Shown here: in pieces, positions 47,353 to 59,020 of the stretch
Layout: every line of letters starts with the position of its first letter
How positions within the stretch are numbered: the stretch's first letter is position 1
NCBI GenBank assembly: GCA_026545225.1
Contig: CM048849.1
Coordinates: 50,022,336-50,086,335 of the forward strand
DNA: 64,000 nucleotides
Reading direction: 5' to 3'
Source of the DNA: Cornus controversa
Lineage: Eukaryota > Streptophyta > Magnoliopsida > Cornales > Cornaceae
The notes under the pieces: model-generated
Database searches by the model: none
The model's input: only the letters and a program-made list of their open reading frames with translations
Told to the model about the DNA's origin: nothing
Program-made: the position numbers and the translations under genes

Positions 47353-47517
47353 ATGACATTTGTGAGGAGAGAGATGATGATGATCAACGGTTGGAATTTC
47401 TCGAGGAGGCTTTCTTCTGGCCGTCCGATCCCCAAGAGAGGTCAGGTGAAGGTAGCGATTGTGGTAGGCCTGGCACAGTGTTTAGCTTCTATCTTCTCTT
47501 TGGGTGCTCGTTCTTGA
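47353..47517 (+). CDS. Small basic/hydrophobic protein, 54 aa, copy C
   Basis: Frame from ATG 47353 to TGA 47515-47517. The N-terminus is MTFVRREMMMINGWNFSRR (one extra Met codon), followed by the identical core SGRPIPKRGQVK, then VAIVVGLAQCLASIFSLGARS. Relative to copies A and B, substitutions fall mostly in the first five residues and the hydrophobic segment, while the basic core and the C-terminus SIFSLGARS are unchanged, and silent changes are present. A diverged paralogue that keeps frame, length and core is the best evidence that this family is translated. No named family is recognised. Confidence 0.75.
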   Translation: MTFVRREMMMINGWNFSRRLSSGRPIPKRGQVKVAIVVGLAQCLASIFSLGARS

Positions 47518-48059
47518 TGCTCAAGCTGAATCCAATTTATATCTATCTGTAGAGAGAGAAAGAGATGAAACCCAATTTTGTTAATTTATAGAGAGAGAGG
47601 GGATTGAAGTGTTGAGATTTTGAAACACATGAATATATGGTTCGTTGTATGTACAGTACTGTAAATTTTGCAAGTTAATATGATACTCCTCTTTTCCATT
47701 AGACTGGCCTCATATTTTGAGGTTTTATATGTGTGTCCCTATGTGTTGTGATCATGCACTAACCCTTTTATTTGATTGAAGAGCAATAAATTGAGGCTTT
47801 CTTTCTATGTAATTAGTGAGTACTCTTTTTTTAAATTCTAACCATAAATGCAATAAAGAACAACCAAAATGATTTAAAATTGAGAAATAAAAATGAGAAT
47901 TTGAACTTAAGATTGAACAATAGAGTGTCTTTGATTTTTTAATGAACTTCAACAAAACTCGATTATGACAAAAAGAACCAACAACAAGATAGCTAGAAAG
48001 ATAGTCTCTTGATTAAAAAATACAAAAAGTTTGATTTGAAAAAAAATAGAGAAAGCGGT

Positions 48060-48350
48060 GCACTAAGGGCTGGTTTGGATCAATGGAATTAAAAAGGAAA
48101 GAAAAAAATAATAATAATATTTTTTGTATTTGAATTATCATTAATAAGAGAAAAGAAAAGATTATAAGTGATTTGGAAGGATTTTATATGATATCTCACA
48201 AAAGTGAAAAGTTTTTAAAAAAAATGATAAAAATTAATAAATTTTCATAATACCAAAAATAATCTTAATATTTTAAAGAACAAAATCAATCATTTCTTTT
48301 CTTTTCCTTCCTTCCTTCCCTCCCTTTTCTTTTCCCTCCGTTTTAAAAGA
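48060..48350. repeat. Possible MITE upstream of the quinone oxidoreductase gene
   Basis: Begins GGGCTGGTTTGGAT, a common type of plant MITE terminus, and ends in a pyrimidine-rich tract (CTTCCTTCCCTCCCTTTTC). The interior is AT-rich without a frame. No convincing inverted end or target duplication was found. Confidence 0.25.
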
Positions 48351-48588
48351 AAATTAGTGGCTTAGGCAATAACCACCCATAAAAATTACTTTTTCATATT
48401 TTCACAAGTGCACAATTTTGTTTTTTTCTTTTCCATTTTTTTACCGGAAATTTGTTGACTCATTCTTCAAACCCTTGCACAAAGACACTCACTCTACAAG
48501 AAAATCACAACAGGCACAGTCGTGTGACCTTGTCTAAGCTCCTGATAAACTCGTTCATCGGATAATTAATCTCCGAACGCCGGCGACA

Positions 48589-51500
48589 ATGAAAGCCATA
48601 GTGATAACGAGTCCCGGTGGCCCAGAAGTGCTTCAACTACAAGAAGTCGAAGACCCAGAGATTCAAGAAGACGAAGTGTTGATCAAAGTCGAAGCCACCG
48701 CTCTAAACAGAGCCGACACGCTTCAACGAAAAGGCTCATACCCACCACCCAAAGGCGCGAGTCTGTACCCTGGACTCGAATGCTCAGGAACAATCGAAGC
48801 TATTGGAAGAAGCGTCACTCGTTGGAAAATCGGCGATCAGGTAATTTCCAATTTTATTCTCTCATAAAATTTTAAGTGAATTATATATATGGATAGATAG
48901 ATAGATATAGTTGGGTTTGTCTTTGGTTGCTCTGAGTATGGTGGAAATTGGTACAAAATTATAATATCTGAAACTCTAATGCTTTATTTATTTATTTTGG
49001 GGGCGAAAATGTAATGCAATGTTATTGTTTGCTATTGTATATTTTGTTTGGTTGCTAAGAAATTGGAGGGGAAGAGAGGAAAAATGGAATTTTGACATGT
49101 TTCTAATTCATGTAGTTGTGGTTAATGTGGTTAAAATGGAATTTTGGAAATTTGGCCCTGGACTTAGTGGAGTGGTAAAACAGGATCTTTGTGGTCTATT
49201 CCAAATAACTGGAACAAGATTTTGTTGGGTTAAGTTGAATTGATGTTTTTGACTCAGATAAATAATAGTTTTCTCTATGCCTTGAAAGTAAAAATTTATT
49301 GTAGAGGAAAGAAGAAAAGGAGATATTGGGTCTGTGCTTTTGTGTTACCTTTTGCCTTTTGGTGTCTGAAGAGAAAAAGCCTGTCCTCCTTTAAGCAGTC
49401 TTAAGCGAAATAGTTGTCTGTTTCAGTTGCGTGGCAGAAATTGTAGTTTTTTCAGGTTGTGAATTTAGTTCCCAGCAACCAAAATAGTAGTTGATTTCAT
49501 AAGCTGAAAGTTGTTATTCACTTAGTACAAGAAAATGACATCCTTGTCATATTTTCTGTTGATTTCATCTTGTTGATGTTATTAAATATTAGGATATTTA
49601 CTTTCATATTTTTCACATTGAATCCCTCCATCCATATATATACATATATATATTTGGTGGGTTTTAATTTCTATCTTACAGTATTATTTGAAATTTAATA
49701 ATTATCTGGGCTTGTGGCTTTAAACCGAATGTACCTCTCAAAGAGTTCTACAGGTTTAGGAGAGTGAAGGTTGAATGCATAATGACTTTGGCCAGTTTGT
49801 TTGATTTCTGGGTTGTAATGTTATGGGTCAATCTCTATTTGCCTACCAATGATTTCTTGATGAATCAGCTGTTTGGCCAGCCTGATAGAGTTGAGGCAAC
49901 TTACAAATTTTTGACAATGTTAGAATATCCATTTATCCCTCAATAAGAGATTAACAAATGAGGAAGTTACTTGCTTCTGACCTTCCAGTAGTTTCGGAGT
50001 ACTATTTCCAGGAATTGATTGGAGCATATGTGTTAACTGTGCAGTAATATGAAAATTTGTTGTAACAGGTATGTGCTCTTCTTAGTGGAGGAGGGTATGC
50101 CGAGAAAGTAGCTGTTCCTGCTGGACAAGTACTTCCTATTCCGCCTGGTATTTCTCTGAAAGACACTGCTAGTTTTCCTGAGGTGGCATGCACTGTCTGG
50201 TCTACTGTCTTCATGATGAGTCGGCTATCCGCAGGGGAAACATTCCTGGTACCTTATGAGCCTATTTTCTTTCTAATAGAAACATGATTGTCTACCATAT
50301 GATATGTTGCAATTGCAAATATTGTGAAACAACTGAATTTACTTCCTACTAGTGCAGTGTTGATATTTAAATAATGTCTCTGTAAGTTTATATTGTAGTG
50401 CCATTGAGACCAGCTGAAATACAGCAGATGTAGGGACATAAAAAAATTTGCATTCTTTTCAAACATGTCACAATTGTCAATTTAAGGTTTATCTAATTCA
50501 CCAACAGCCATGTATTTCTTAGAATCTCTAGAAAAGGTAAGATCATGCTCATTATATATATCGCATCCTGTGTTGCCACTTCTGATTTTCAAAATGGGAG
50601 TGAGGAAGATGAAAAACATGTAATAATTATGTTAAATGGTTCAAAAGGGAACCACAGATTGATATAATATCATGTTAAGTTGGTGTAACGAAATTATTTG
50701 TTTATATTGAGAATCTCGTCGTGGTGCTCTCCTGCTTTCTTCTTTCCATAAAACATAACCACTGTTGTAAAATTCTAATGTCGTTCCTTTTGAAACTATT
50801 AAATGAGGACTTGTAAAATTTCAGATACATGGGGGTTCTAGTGGAATTGGTACATTTGCAATTCAGATAGCTAAATACCAAGGAGCCAAAGTATTTATCA
50901 CAGCAGGTCAAGTATCATAATCTTATTTTGTTATTTTAAGACATGTTTGATATTGGAAATTAGTTTAAGTTCCATTTTTTCATAATAATGTATTTTTGAC
51001 AATTTTTTTAATCAGGAAATGAGGAAAAATTAGCTTATTGCAAGGACCTTGGGGCTGATGTCTGCATCAACTACAAGACAGAAGATTTTGTTGCTCGTGT
51101 GAAGGAAGAAACAGGAGGAAAAGGTTTATTCTCTATAGCATCACAATTTTATACTTTAGTTTTTTGATTTTAGTTGGAAGCTGCTCTAGCTTCTTCTTCT
51201 TCTTCTTCTTTTCTTTATCACTTAAAAAGATAGACCGATAGACTACACCTTTTCTCATATCACATTAATTCAGGTGGAGAAAATTTAATCTCAAAATGTT
51301 CAATAGGTGTTGATGTTATCCTCGATAATGTTGGGGGACCATACTTTCAGCGAAACCTTGACATCCTAAATGTTGGTGGGAGGCTTTTTATTATTGGCTT
51401 TATGGGTGGAGCAGTAACAGAAGCAAACCTTGCATGTATGCTTGCAAGGCGCCTCACAGTGCAAGGTATGTACAGAAACCTTTGCTCGTACAGGATTTTA

Positions 51501-53642
51501 ATTTCTGTAGGATTTCCAGTTTAAACAATATAATACATTCATCCGGGGTATTGCGATTAATTTTTGCCATACAAGGTAACTATATGTGACAAATAAAGTA
51601 AAAAAGGAGAATCAACTTGGTTATCACATGAAAATTTCAAGAATGCTTTTATGTGTAAACGCCATGGTTTAGTTGCTATTCTTGAAAAAAAAATTAGATT
51701 TATGAACATTCATGAGTGTATGGGCACAACTTGACATCTTGTATTCTGTGTGTTGGTCGATATCATACCTGTTGATATGTAAAAACTGCCACACCTTGAT
51801 AGTAGAATGTTGACACGAGAGAACTTAGTGACCAACATCATTGAATTTTTAATCTGTTGGATTTATGCTGATCCTGCAAATCAATATATAGGCTGTGACC
51901 TCTGATTTCCAAAGGAAACAATGGGCGTAACTACCCTTTATAACTTCTATATGACAGATTGAATTTTGGACTACATAAATATTTTATGATTTTTTTTTTC
52001 TTTTTCAGGAAATCCCCAAAGAAAAATATATACTATTCCTTCTTTTCTATTATAACCACTACATGCATTTCACGAAATTGTGCACCTCAAGTAGGAGCTA
52101 AAAAAGATACCCACAATCCCATTGAAAGACATCACAATCCCTTTTGAAAAAAATGATGCAGACTAATTCTAGTGACTTTCAAGCTGGTTACTTTTGTAAT
52201 TGACTCTACTGCTTTTTCAATAAAGGCTGGTTCTTTGATCAAAATTTGAATTACTTTCTACTTAGGTTGTTCCTATGTTTCATATATGAAGCCTCATTCA
52301 AAGCTTTAGAGAAAGGTGCTATTGAGACATTGAACCCTTATGGAGTTGTGATATCCGATAGAAATCACAATAATTGGCCAATGGAGTAAGTCATCTTTAA
52401 AGTGGATTTGCTGTGTGAAGAGTGTGTTATGAGTTATGACCCATGGCCGCTGCTTGGTGTGGGTAAACTGGATGCTTGATATTGTACAGCAGCATTAGGG
52501 ACGTTAAGACTGTTGCTTTTTTGAAGTGCTGGCAATGATGCAAATGAATGCATCCATACGCTAGCAAGTGAAGTGTTTAACACCCCCCTCTTTCCATTAA
52601 CAATGTAAGCTTTAAAGTTGGCTGCTATGCCACACTGTACAATGACATTTGTAGAAGGGTTTGTAAGACACTCGGTAGAATATGATAAATTAAAAGAAAA
52701 GCAAATGTCTCATATTTTTTACCCAAGACCGGATGTGAAAAGGGGGTGGGTTAGTGTCAGTTAGACAACCGATAGTAAAACTTATGTCAAATATTCTTGA
52801 TGAGTTCTCACTCAATTGGATAGTATTCATTTGGCCGACTCCATTCATATGGGATTAAGGCAAGGATGATGATGATGAAGGGTCTGATATTCTTATTGCC
52901 TTAAAAAAAAAAAACTGCTTCATGTTAAACCCATTTTTTACCGACAGATGAGTTAAAATGTAAATTTGAAGGTCCGAGAAGCATTTCTCATTATCAGAAT
53001 GCTGTTTTTGTGGGAAGATTCTGAAAGTTATGATGGAGGGTTGGATTGCTCACCTTTTTACGTCATTTAGGCAAATCTGCCTCACTTTGTGTATGTGTCA
53101 TCACAGTTTCCCTTTAGGTTTTTGTTGAATTTTCAGGACCATCTGCAAAGTTGTGTCCCCAACATGCAATTTATAATTTTTTCAGTTTAAGATTCCAGTT
53201 TCTTTTTCCATGAGCCGTTCTGCTATACAAACTGGCAATCATGAACAAAAGCTTCCTTTGGCCATATGAGTGATTATGCAAGGGATAATATTCCCTAGAA
53301 AAGTGGATTCTTTGTTTGGACTATTGACATCCTCTTTGGTATAATCAACTTCTTTTATTTTTCATCTGGCAGAGAATTATTGGCATAAGTTGAATGTTGT
53401 ATCATGTATGTAGTTCTATATCAAGCCAAAATTGTTTGTATGCAGCGGCTGGCTTGCGAAACAGAAGCAAAGAAAACAAAGCTCTGATCGTCAGTGAGGT
53501 GGAGAAGAACGTATGGCCTGCAATCATTGCAGGCAAGGTGAAACCCGTAGTGTATAAATATCTTCCATTATCTGAAGCATCAGAGGCTCATCGGATCATG
53601 GAAAGCAGCAAGCATATTGGAAAGATACTCCTCCTTGCATGA
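48589..53642 (+). CDS. Zinc-independent NADPH:quinone oxidoreductase, PIG3/TP53I3-like, 325 aa, 6 exons
   Basis: Exons: 48589-48840, 50069-50248, 50825-50906, 51016-51123, 51307-51465, 53446-53642; 978 nt in one frame, GT-AG introns. This is a medium-chain dehydrogenase/reductase: it opens [20 protein letters not shown], then [20 protein letters not shown] (about 35-54) and [14 protein letters not shown] (about 61-74), the GroES-like quinone oxidoreductase half without structural zinc cysteines. The Rossmann half has the NADPH motif HGGSSGIGT (146-154), then [18 protein letters not shown] and [12 protein letters not shown]. The C-terminus [20 protein letters not shown] ... [18 protein letters not shown] is characteristic of the PIG3 branch. 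The expected activity is one-electron NADPH-dependent reduction of o-quinones in the cytosol. No targeting peptide is apparent. Length fits the family. Exon 1 is GC-richer than the rest. Intron 5 (51466-53445) holds a LINE tail and a coding-like fragment. Confidence 0.95.
52275..52389 (+). pseudogene. Short coding-like fragment in intron 5 of the quinone oxidoreductase gene
   Basis: An open stretch encodes [15 protein letters not shown], then a further 18 residues and a stop at 52387-52389. The piece [11 protein letters not shown] resembles a segment of eukaryotic release factor eRF1 (KALEMGAVETL in the conserved C-terminal region). The rest does not fit that protein. It could be a degraded retro-pseudogene piece or chance. 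Confidence 0.2.
52790..52890 (+). mobile_element. RTE-type LINE (or derived SINE) 3' tail in intron 5
   Basis: GGCCGACTCCATTCATATGGGATTAAGGCAAGGATGATGATGATG is the characteristic 3' end of plant RTE elements, ending in a GATGAT repeat instead of poly(A). Only about 100 bp remains. A related tail (CATATGGATTAAGGCAATGATGATG) ends the LINE remnant at 19373-19770. Confidence 0.6.
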
Positions 53643-55513
53643 TTTGATGAATTGTCTCGGTGAATGAAAGGATTTCAGTCCTCTGATGATAATGTCATGT
53701 TCAAGAACAGGTTCTATTCTCTGTCCAGTTTTGGAGGACGAAAATCAGAATGTTGTTTGAATAATCCATCGAACTCCGTTTTTCCTACTGTTTACTACAT
53801 TCTGGTAATGAAAAATATGGTGAGTGTGTTCCTCTGTCAATTAAATAAAAAATAAAAAAATTCCCTAATACTTGCAACTGCATTGACAATTAAATTTATG
53901 TTCATATGATAATAAAATTATGTAACATGAATAATTTAGCTATGGTGAATGCTAACGAGCACCTATACTAGAGTGATGTTTGCCTTCTCCACAATCTCTA
54001 TATATTTCATGATTGGCAAATTAATTTCAGTAAGACTAAATTGTTTTAAATCTCCCTGTACTATCAAAAATTTGCAAAATATACCCTCTATTGTTTTTTT
54101 TTGTGGTAACAAGGACTCCTCAATTTACAAAAAGTTACAAATTTCCATCTTTTGGAAGCCAAAATTTCAACTTCGAAATGTTTTCCAATCATGAAATATA
54201 TGGAGATAATATTTAGTTTTTTTATATCTTAATAATTTGATTAAATATCTTGTGAATTATTAATTATTAAAATAGATTCAATGAACAATAAAATGTGCAT
54301 TCATACAAAAAAAAATTTGCATGTAATTGAAAATTGGCTAAAGTGTACTATATAGCTGATATTCTAATTTTAGATCATTACAATTTTATTCCACTTATTG
54401 ATCCAACATTCTTTATTGATTAAACTCAATGACTTTCATTGAAGTCAGGTTTATTTTTAATTTTTCTTTGGCATATTTTGTTTTTCTATTGCTATAACAA
54501 TAATAATTATGTTAACTAAATTAATTCTTAAAGCTCCGTTTGGGATTGCTGTTCAACCACTTAATTGTGTGTTTATTTTAAAATTTTGCTTTCAAATATA
54601 TTTGATAACCAACAAAAACACTTTTAAATGGTAAAGATTTTAGCTCACTAAAGATTTTAAATGAAATTAAAATTTCTTACTTTTAAAGTTTTTAATTTTA
54701 GGTAACTGTTTTTTCTTCTTTTTTTTTTTTCCTTTTAAAAAGGCAATTTTTCCACTGTTCTATAAAGTGTTACTATTATCAAATATAAAAAAGCACTCCA
54801 TTAAAAGGCATTTATATAATTAGTAATTGAAGTACTTTAACAGCATTGTTAAAGAAATAAATTAAAAAGAACTTTAATTATGAAGATTATTTTATATAAT
54901 GTATCACTATTTCACCACAACAATTTTAAGACAGCCCTATTATTAATAAAAACAATTTTTCATCACAACAATAACGCCAAAGGAATCCTTAAACCTAAAA
55001 ACTGAATGTAACATTACAATAATGTATATATAAATTTATCTGTTGATCTACATTCAGGCAAAAGATTAGCAACCTAAAAAATGAATGTAACATCACAATA
55101 TATGTTCAGTACACTAAATAGGAATCTTGTCAAAATTCTTATTTTTGGATAAAAATCCATAGATTTAAAAAGGCCAAAAAAATAATATTTTCATAATCAA
55201 AATAAACTTTAAAAGTGCTGAAAAATGAAAATTTTGATTCGACTTTGAAACAATTTTGGAAATAAGGTTTTTGAGTCAAAGAGGGGCCCTTTCGGTGTTT
55301 CGCCAACATTTTGGCTTACCATATGAACATGATTAAACTATTTTTTTATGATTTCCATAATATAAATGGACCTAAGATATATTCAACAAAAAAAAAATTG
55401 TTCTGGCTCGAAGATGGAGCAAGATTTTCCCTGCAAATATGAACAAACAGATTAATGAAGGTAGTATGATGCTCACTGATAGGTGTCTAAAACTTATTAA
55501 AGGTATCAGAATT

Positions 55514-55560
<47 letters not shown>

Positions 55561-57170
55561 TATGTTTTTTTATTTCTAACATGCATATGATACTTTTAGA
55601 CTACATATGGGATATCAAAAAACATATTTAACAAGCCTTAACATTAAAATATAGTTTTTGCATGTATGATATCATAATATATTGTCAAGATAAGCATTTC
55701 TTCAAAAAGAGATATTGAGATATATATTTGACTAATTTATTCTATATATATATATATTCTTAATTTTATCACTGTCGTCGGACATCCCTTGAGAGCTGTC
55801 CGCCATCGCCAGAGAGCCCTAAAGTTAGACTGTTACGTGATTTGGTAAAAGGCAAACTGATTGAGCCAGCCCAAATTTCCCACCCAGAACCAACAGCCAA
55901 GTTGTATACTATTAACTGATCACCTACATTTCTTTAATACCACATCATCCTCGTCCCACCATTTAGCCCAACAATTTTTTGACGTTATGGTGTGTGTACA
56001 ACACAAATCTCAAAGTAAACAATTAGTACTATTGATATGATTTGGTTCCGAGCAATTAGTACTATTGATACGATTTGGTTCCAAGCAGTCTCTTAAGGCC
56101 GTAAATGAATCAATCTGAGTTAAATTTGAGTATGTTCAGACTTGAACTCATTTATTTGTAAGCTCAATTCAAGTTCGTCACAAGTTCAAAATGTTAAACT
56201 TTAGACTCGACTCGTCTCGAGCTTGGCTTGTTTGTGGGATCAGTCCATTGGACGATTTAGTTTCTTTTATTCTCTATGCAAAAATTTTAGTAATTATAAT
56301 TGTGCCAAATTCACTAAAGTCCTTTAAAAAAATTCCAAAATTCAAAAAAACCTTTCTTTTCTAACTCAATGGTTCAACAAAGTTTTCAAAATTAAAGAAA
56401 AAAAAAAAAACGTCTTTTCTCCTCCATTGGTCCAACGAAATTTTTAAAAATAAAAATTCAGAAAAACTCCTAATTTATTATTTTGGTTTAATTTTTTTTT
56501 TTATCATATTATTGTTAATGATTGTTCCCTTTGAATTAAATTTCTAGCTTAGCGGTAGGTTAAGTGTCAACACTTTGTAACAATATCAACTAACATGTAT
56601 CTAGTTATAAATTAGAATCAACAACAATAACAATCAAATCAAGAAATGTGAATTCATATTATCTGCGATGGACCAATTGGACTTAGTGTCTTGTTATTTT
56701 ACATAATTGCCATTGTAGCTTTTATTAGCTTTATAGATTAATTAATTAACTTCTCGTGAGTCGTTAGAAAAACTTAAGACAACACTCAATAGTAATTTGA
56801 ACCATTGCATTGCATTGCATGACTCTTTCATGTAGAAAGGTACAAGTATATGTATTGATTCCGGGAAATCATGGACCATCAAGTAATTAAAAAGGTGTAT
56901 TAAGCTGACATAAAACTTGCTCACTTGATTACTTGTCCTGTTTTGATCCACGAGAACCAATGATTTTTTATAATTTTTCAAACACTTAGGTCTTGGTTAA
57001 TAATAGTTAGGCCAGCAAAAATGAAGTTTCAATAAAGCATACGGTTAAATTTCTCAACAAACCGCTGACATTGTAATATTAAAGTAAAGGTGACATCTAA
57101 GTGAAAAAAATTTAATAGCAAACGACTAAATTTTTTAACAATCACCTAACACATGCTATAAAAAAAAAAA
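53643..57170. other. Gene-free stretch downstream of the quinone oxidoreductase gene
   Basis: 53643-53860 is probably the 3' UTR of the preceding gene (AATAAA within TTAAATAAAAAATAAA at about 53840). Beyond it lie AT-rich repeats: a (TA)n tract at about 55519-55557, a short direct duplication of GAGCAATTAGTACTATTGAT (about 56015-56070), and a segment rich in AAGCTCAATTCAAGTTC-type phrases at 56095-56240, a common repetitive motif seen also near 24840 and 46450. No gene was seen. Confidence 0.5.
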
Positions 57171-57177
57171 ATAGAAA

Positions 57178-58543
57178 AAATTACATTGACCTCCTCTGTA
57201 AATAGGCGAAATAACATATACCTCCCCTGTGTTTTCAAAAATAACATTATCCTCTTTTGTCAGTGTACTTTTTGTAACACTACCTCCCCTGTCAGCTTTG
57301 CAGGTACGAAAATTAATGATGTCATGATATTTTTTACTTGAAAATCCCATAATGCCCTTAGATTCTTAAAATGACTGAAATACCCTCATTTCACTTAAAA
57401 TTTGTGGACAATTTTACCCTTAATATATCTATACATCATACTATCTCTTTCTGTCGCCACAATACACTTTCTCTCTCTACAGTTTATAACAAATTTTACA
57501 ACAAGGGTACTAATTGTGGAATAACAAACGGTTGTATAACTCAGATTAATATTAGTGAAATTTACATAAGGACTTAATTTTCACATTAGAAAGAAGCTTT
57601 ATCACCAAGTACCATTTGAAAAATATAGTACAAAAAACATTAGTGAGTTGTTAGTTTACCAATACAAATATCGTTTTAAAAGCACCCATTTTTGCAAAGG
57701 GAGCTTGGAGATCAATACAAGAGGTGAAAGGGAGTCCTTTTTGGGAGAACTAGTTGCAATTATGTACAGTGTACTAGAAGTTAGAAGAAAAGTAAAATCG
57801 TCACCTAAACTAAAAGTTTGCAAATTTTAAAATCGAGGGAGGCCGTCATACCCAAATTAAAGCGATGAATCTTGCGAGAGCTCTTAGAGTCGACATCGTC
57901 GAAGCCTCAATGCTATCGATTTGATAATAATGCGGTGAAATAATTTGATTAGTGAAGGACATCGGAGTGGAGGTAAATTTGGACGTCAGATTGGTCGACG
58001 AAATTAAAGGCAGATCTGGACTCGGCATGGTCAGAGTTGAAGGAGGAAGGTTGGTAGATGTAGAGACGGAAGATGGTGGTGGCGAAGTTGTTGACGGTTG
58101 AGAAACGATGGGAACAATAAGTTGCGATCAGAGAATCGATTGACCAGCGGATCAACAGCCATGGAGCTCTTGGAATCGGAAGACCTTTGTGAGGACGGAG
58201 GAGAGGTGGAGATGCAACGAACGAATGGAGAAGAGTGGCCTAGAAATTTGGTGTTGTTGGCTTCAATCTCTCTTAATTATTCAGACAAATACTTGAACTA
58301 GCTAGGGCATATACAGAATACGAAAATATACTTTTTGTATCACTATTATTGGTAAGGATAATTTGGTCTTTTAACACAACAAGCTTTTTACAATTAAAAA
58401 ATATTAAATCATACATGGGTATAATTGTCTTTTCAACAATTTTGTCAACCGACAACACTGACAGGAGAGGTCAGTGTTATTTTTAAAAACACAGGAGGTT
58501 TCTATTATTTTGCCTATTTAGAGGAGAGGTCAGTGTAACTTTT
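57178..58543. mobile_element. TIR element with GC-richer interior (Pack-type candidate)
   Basis: The left end (TTACATTGACCTCCTCTGTAAATAGGCGAAATAA...) and the reverse complement of the right end (TTACACTGACCTCTCCTCTAAATAGGCAAAATAA...) match over about 120 bp, including CCT(C)CTGTGTTTT and ATAACA. The interior at about 57830-58260 is clearly less AT-rich than the surroundings and has several open frames on both strands, none recognisable. Long TIRs around non-transposase sequence suggest a Mutator-like or similar non-autonomous element. No clean target duplication was found. Confidence 0.6.
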
Positions 58544-59020
58544 CCAAAAAATTAAAGTAAAAACTTACACAAATGTCTTCTTTAAAGAAAAAAAAATTAC
58601 AAAAGCCCTCAAAAACACTCTCTCTTTATGTGAACTCTCTCTCTCTCTCTCTCTCTTAAAAATTCATCTTCTTTTATTATATTTTATTTTTGCAAAGACC
58701 CACTGTTGCTAAAAGCCCACTTCTGTAGCACAATGCTTACATTTCAATAGAAAAGTAGTAAATATATAATATCATGTAAAGGCAAAACAATTGTTGAAAC
58801 GTATCATTTTTTTTCTGTAATTAATCTTGGATTTTTTCATTTACCATTTTTTTTTTTATCATAATGTCTATCATGCCATTTTTTTTTTCAATTAATATTG
58901 GATTTTGTCATTTTTTCATACTAGTTCCATATTCTAAAATGTGTTTAATATATATTTTGTTCTCTAATAATTCACACTGTTATATATTCTAACATTATGC
59001 ATTTTTGTATTTATTAAAAA

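Larger units (their letters stand above)
45240..47960. repeat. Microprotein repeat, copy C (diverged)
   Basis: Aligns in pieces with copies A and B and with 42538-43400. 45825-46180 matches 32735-33230 in landmark order (CAATGTTCAT...CAGACACAAGATT..., AACTATAAA..., CCGCCTGGGCAATG, GCACGTG). 47065-47700 matches 33345-33960 through promoter, gene and 3' region. Divergence is much higher than between A and B, so C is the older branch. The segment at 47790-47960 again repeats the 42590-42740 and 45310-45460 motif. Confidence 0.65.
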
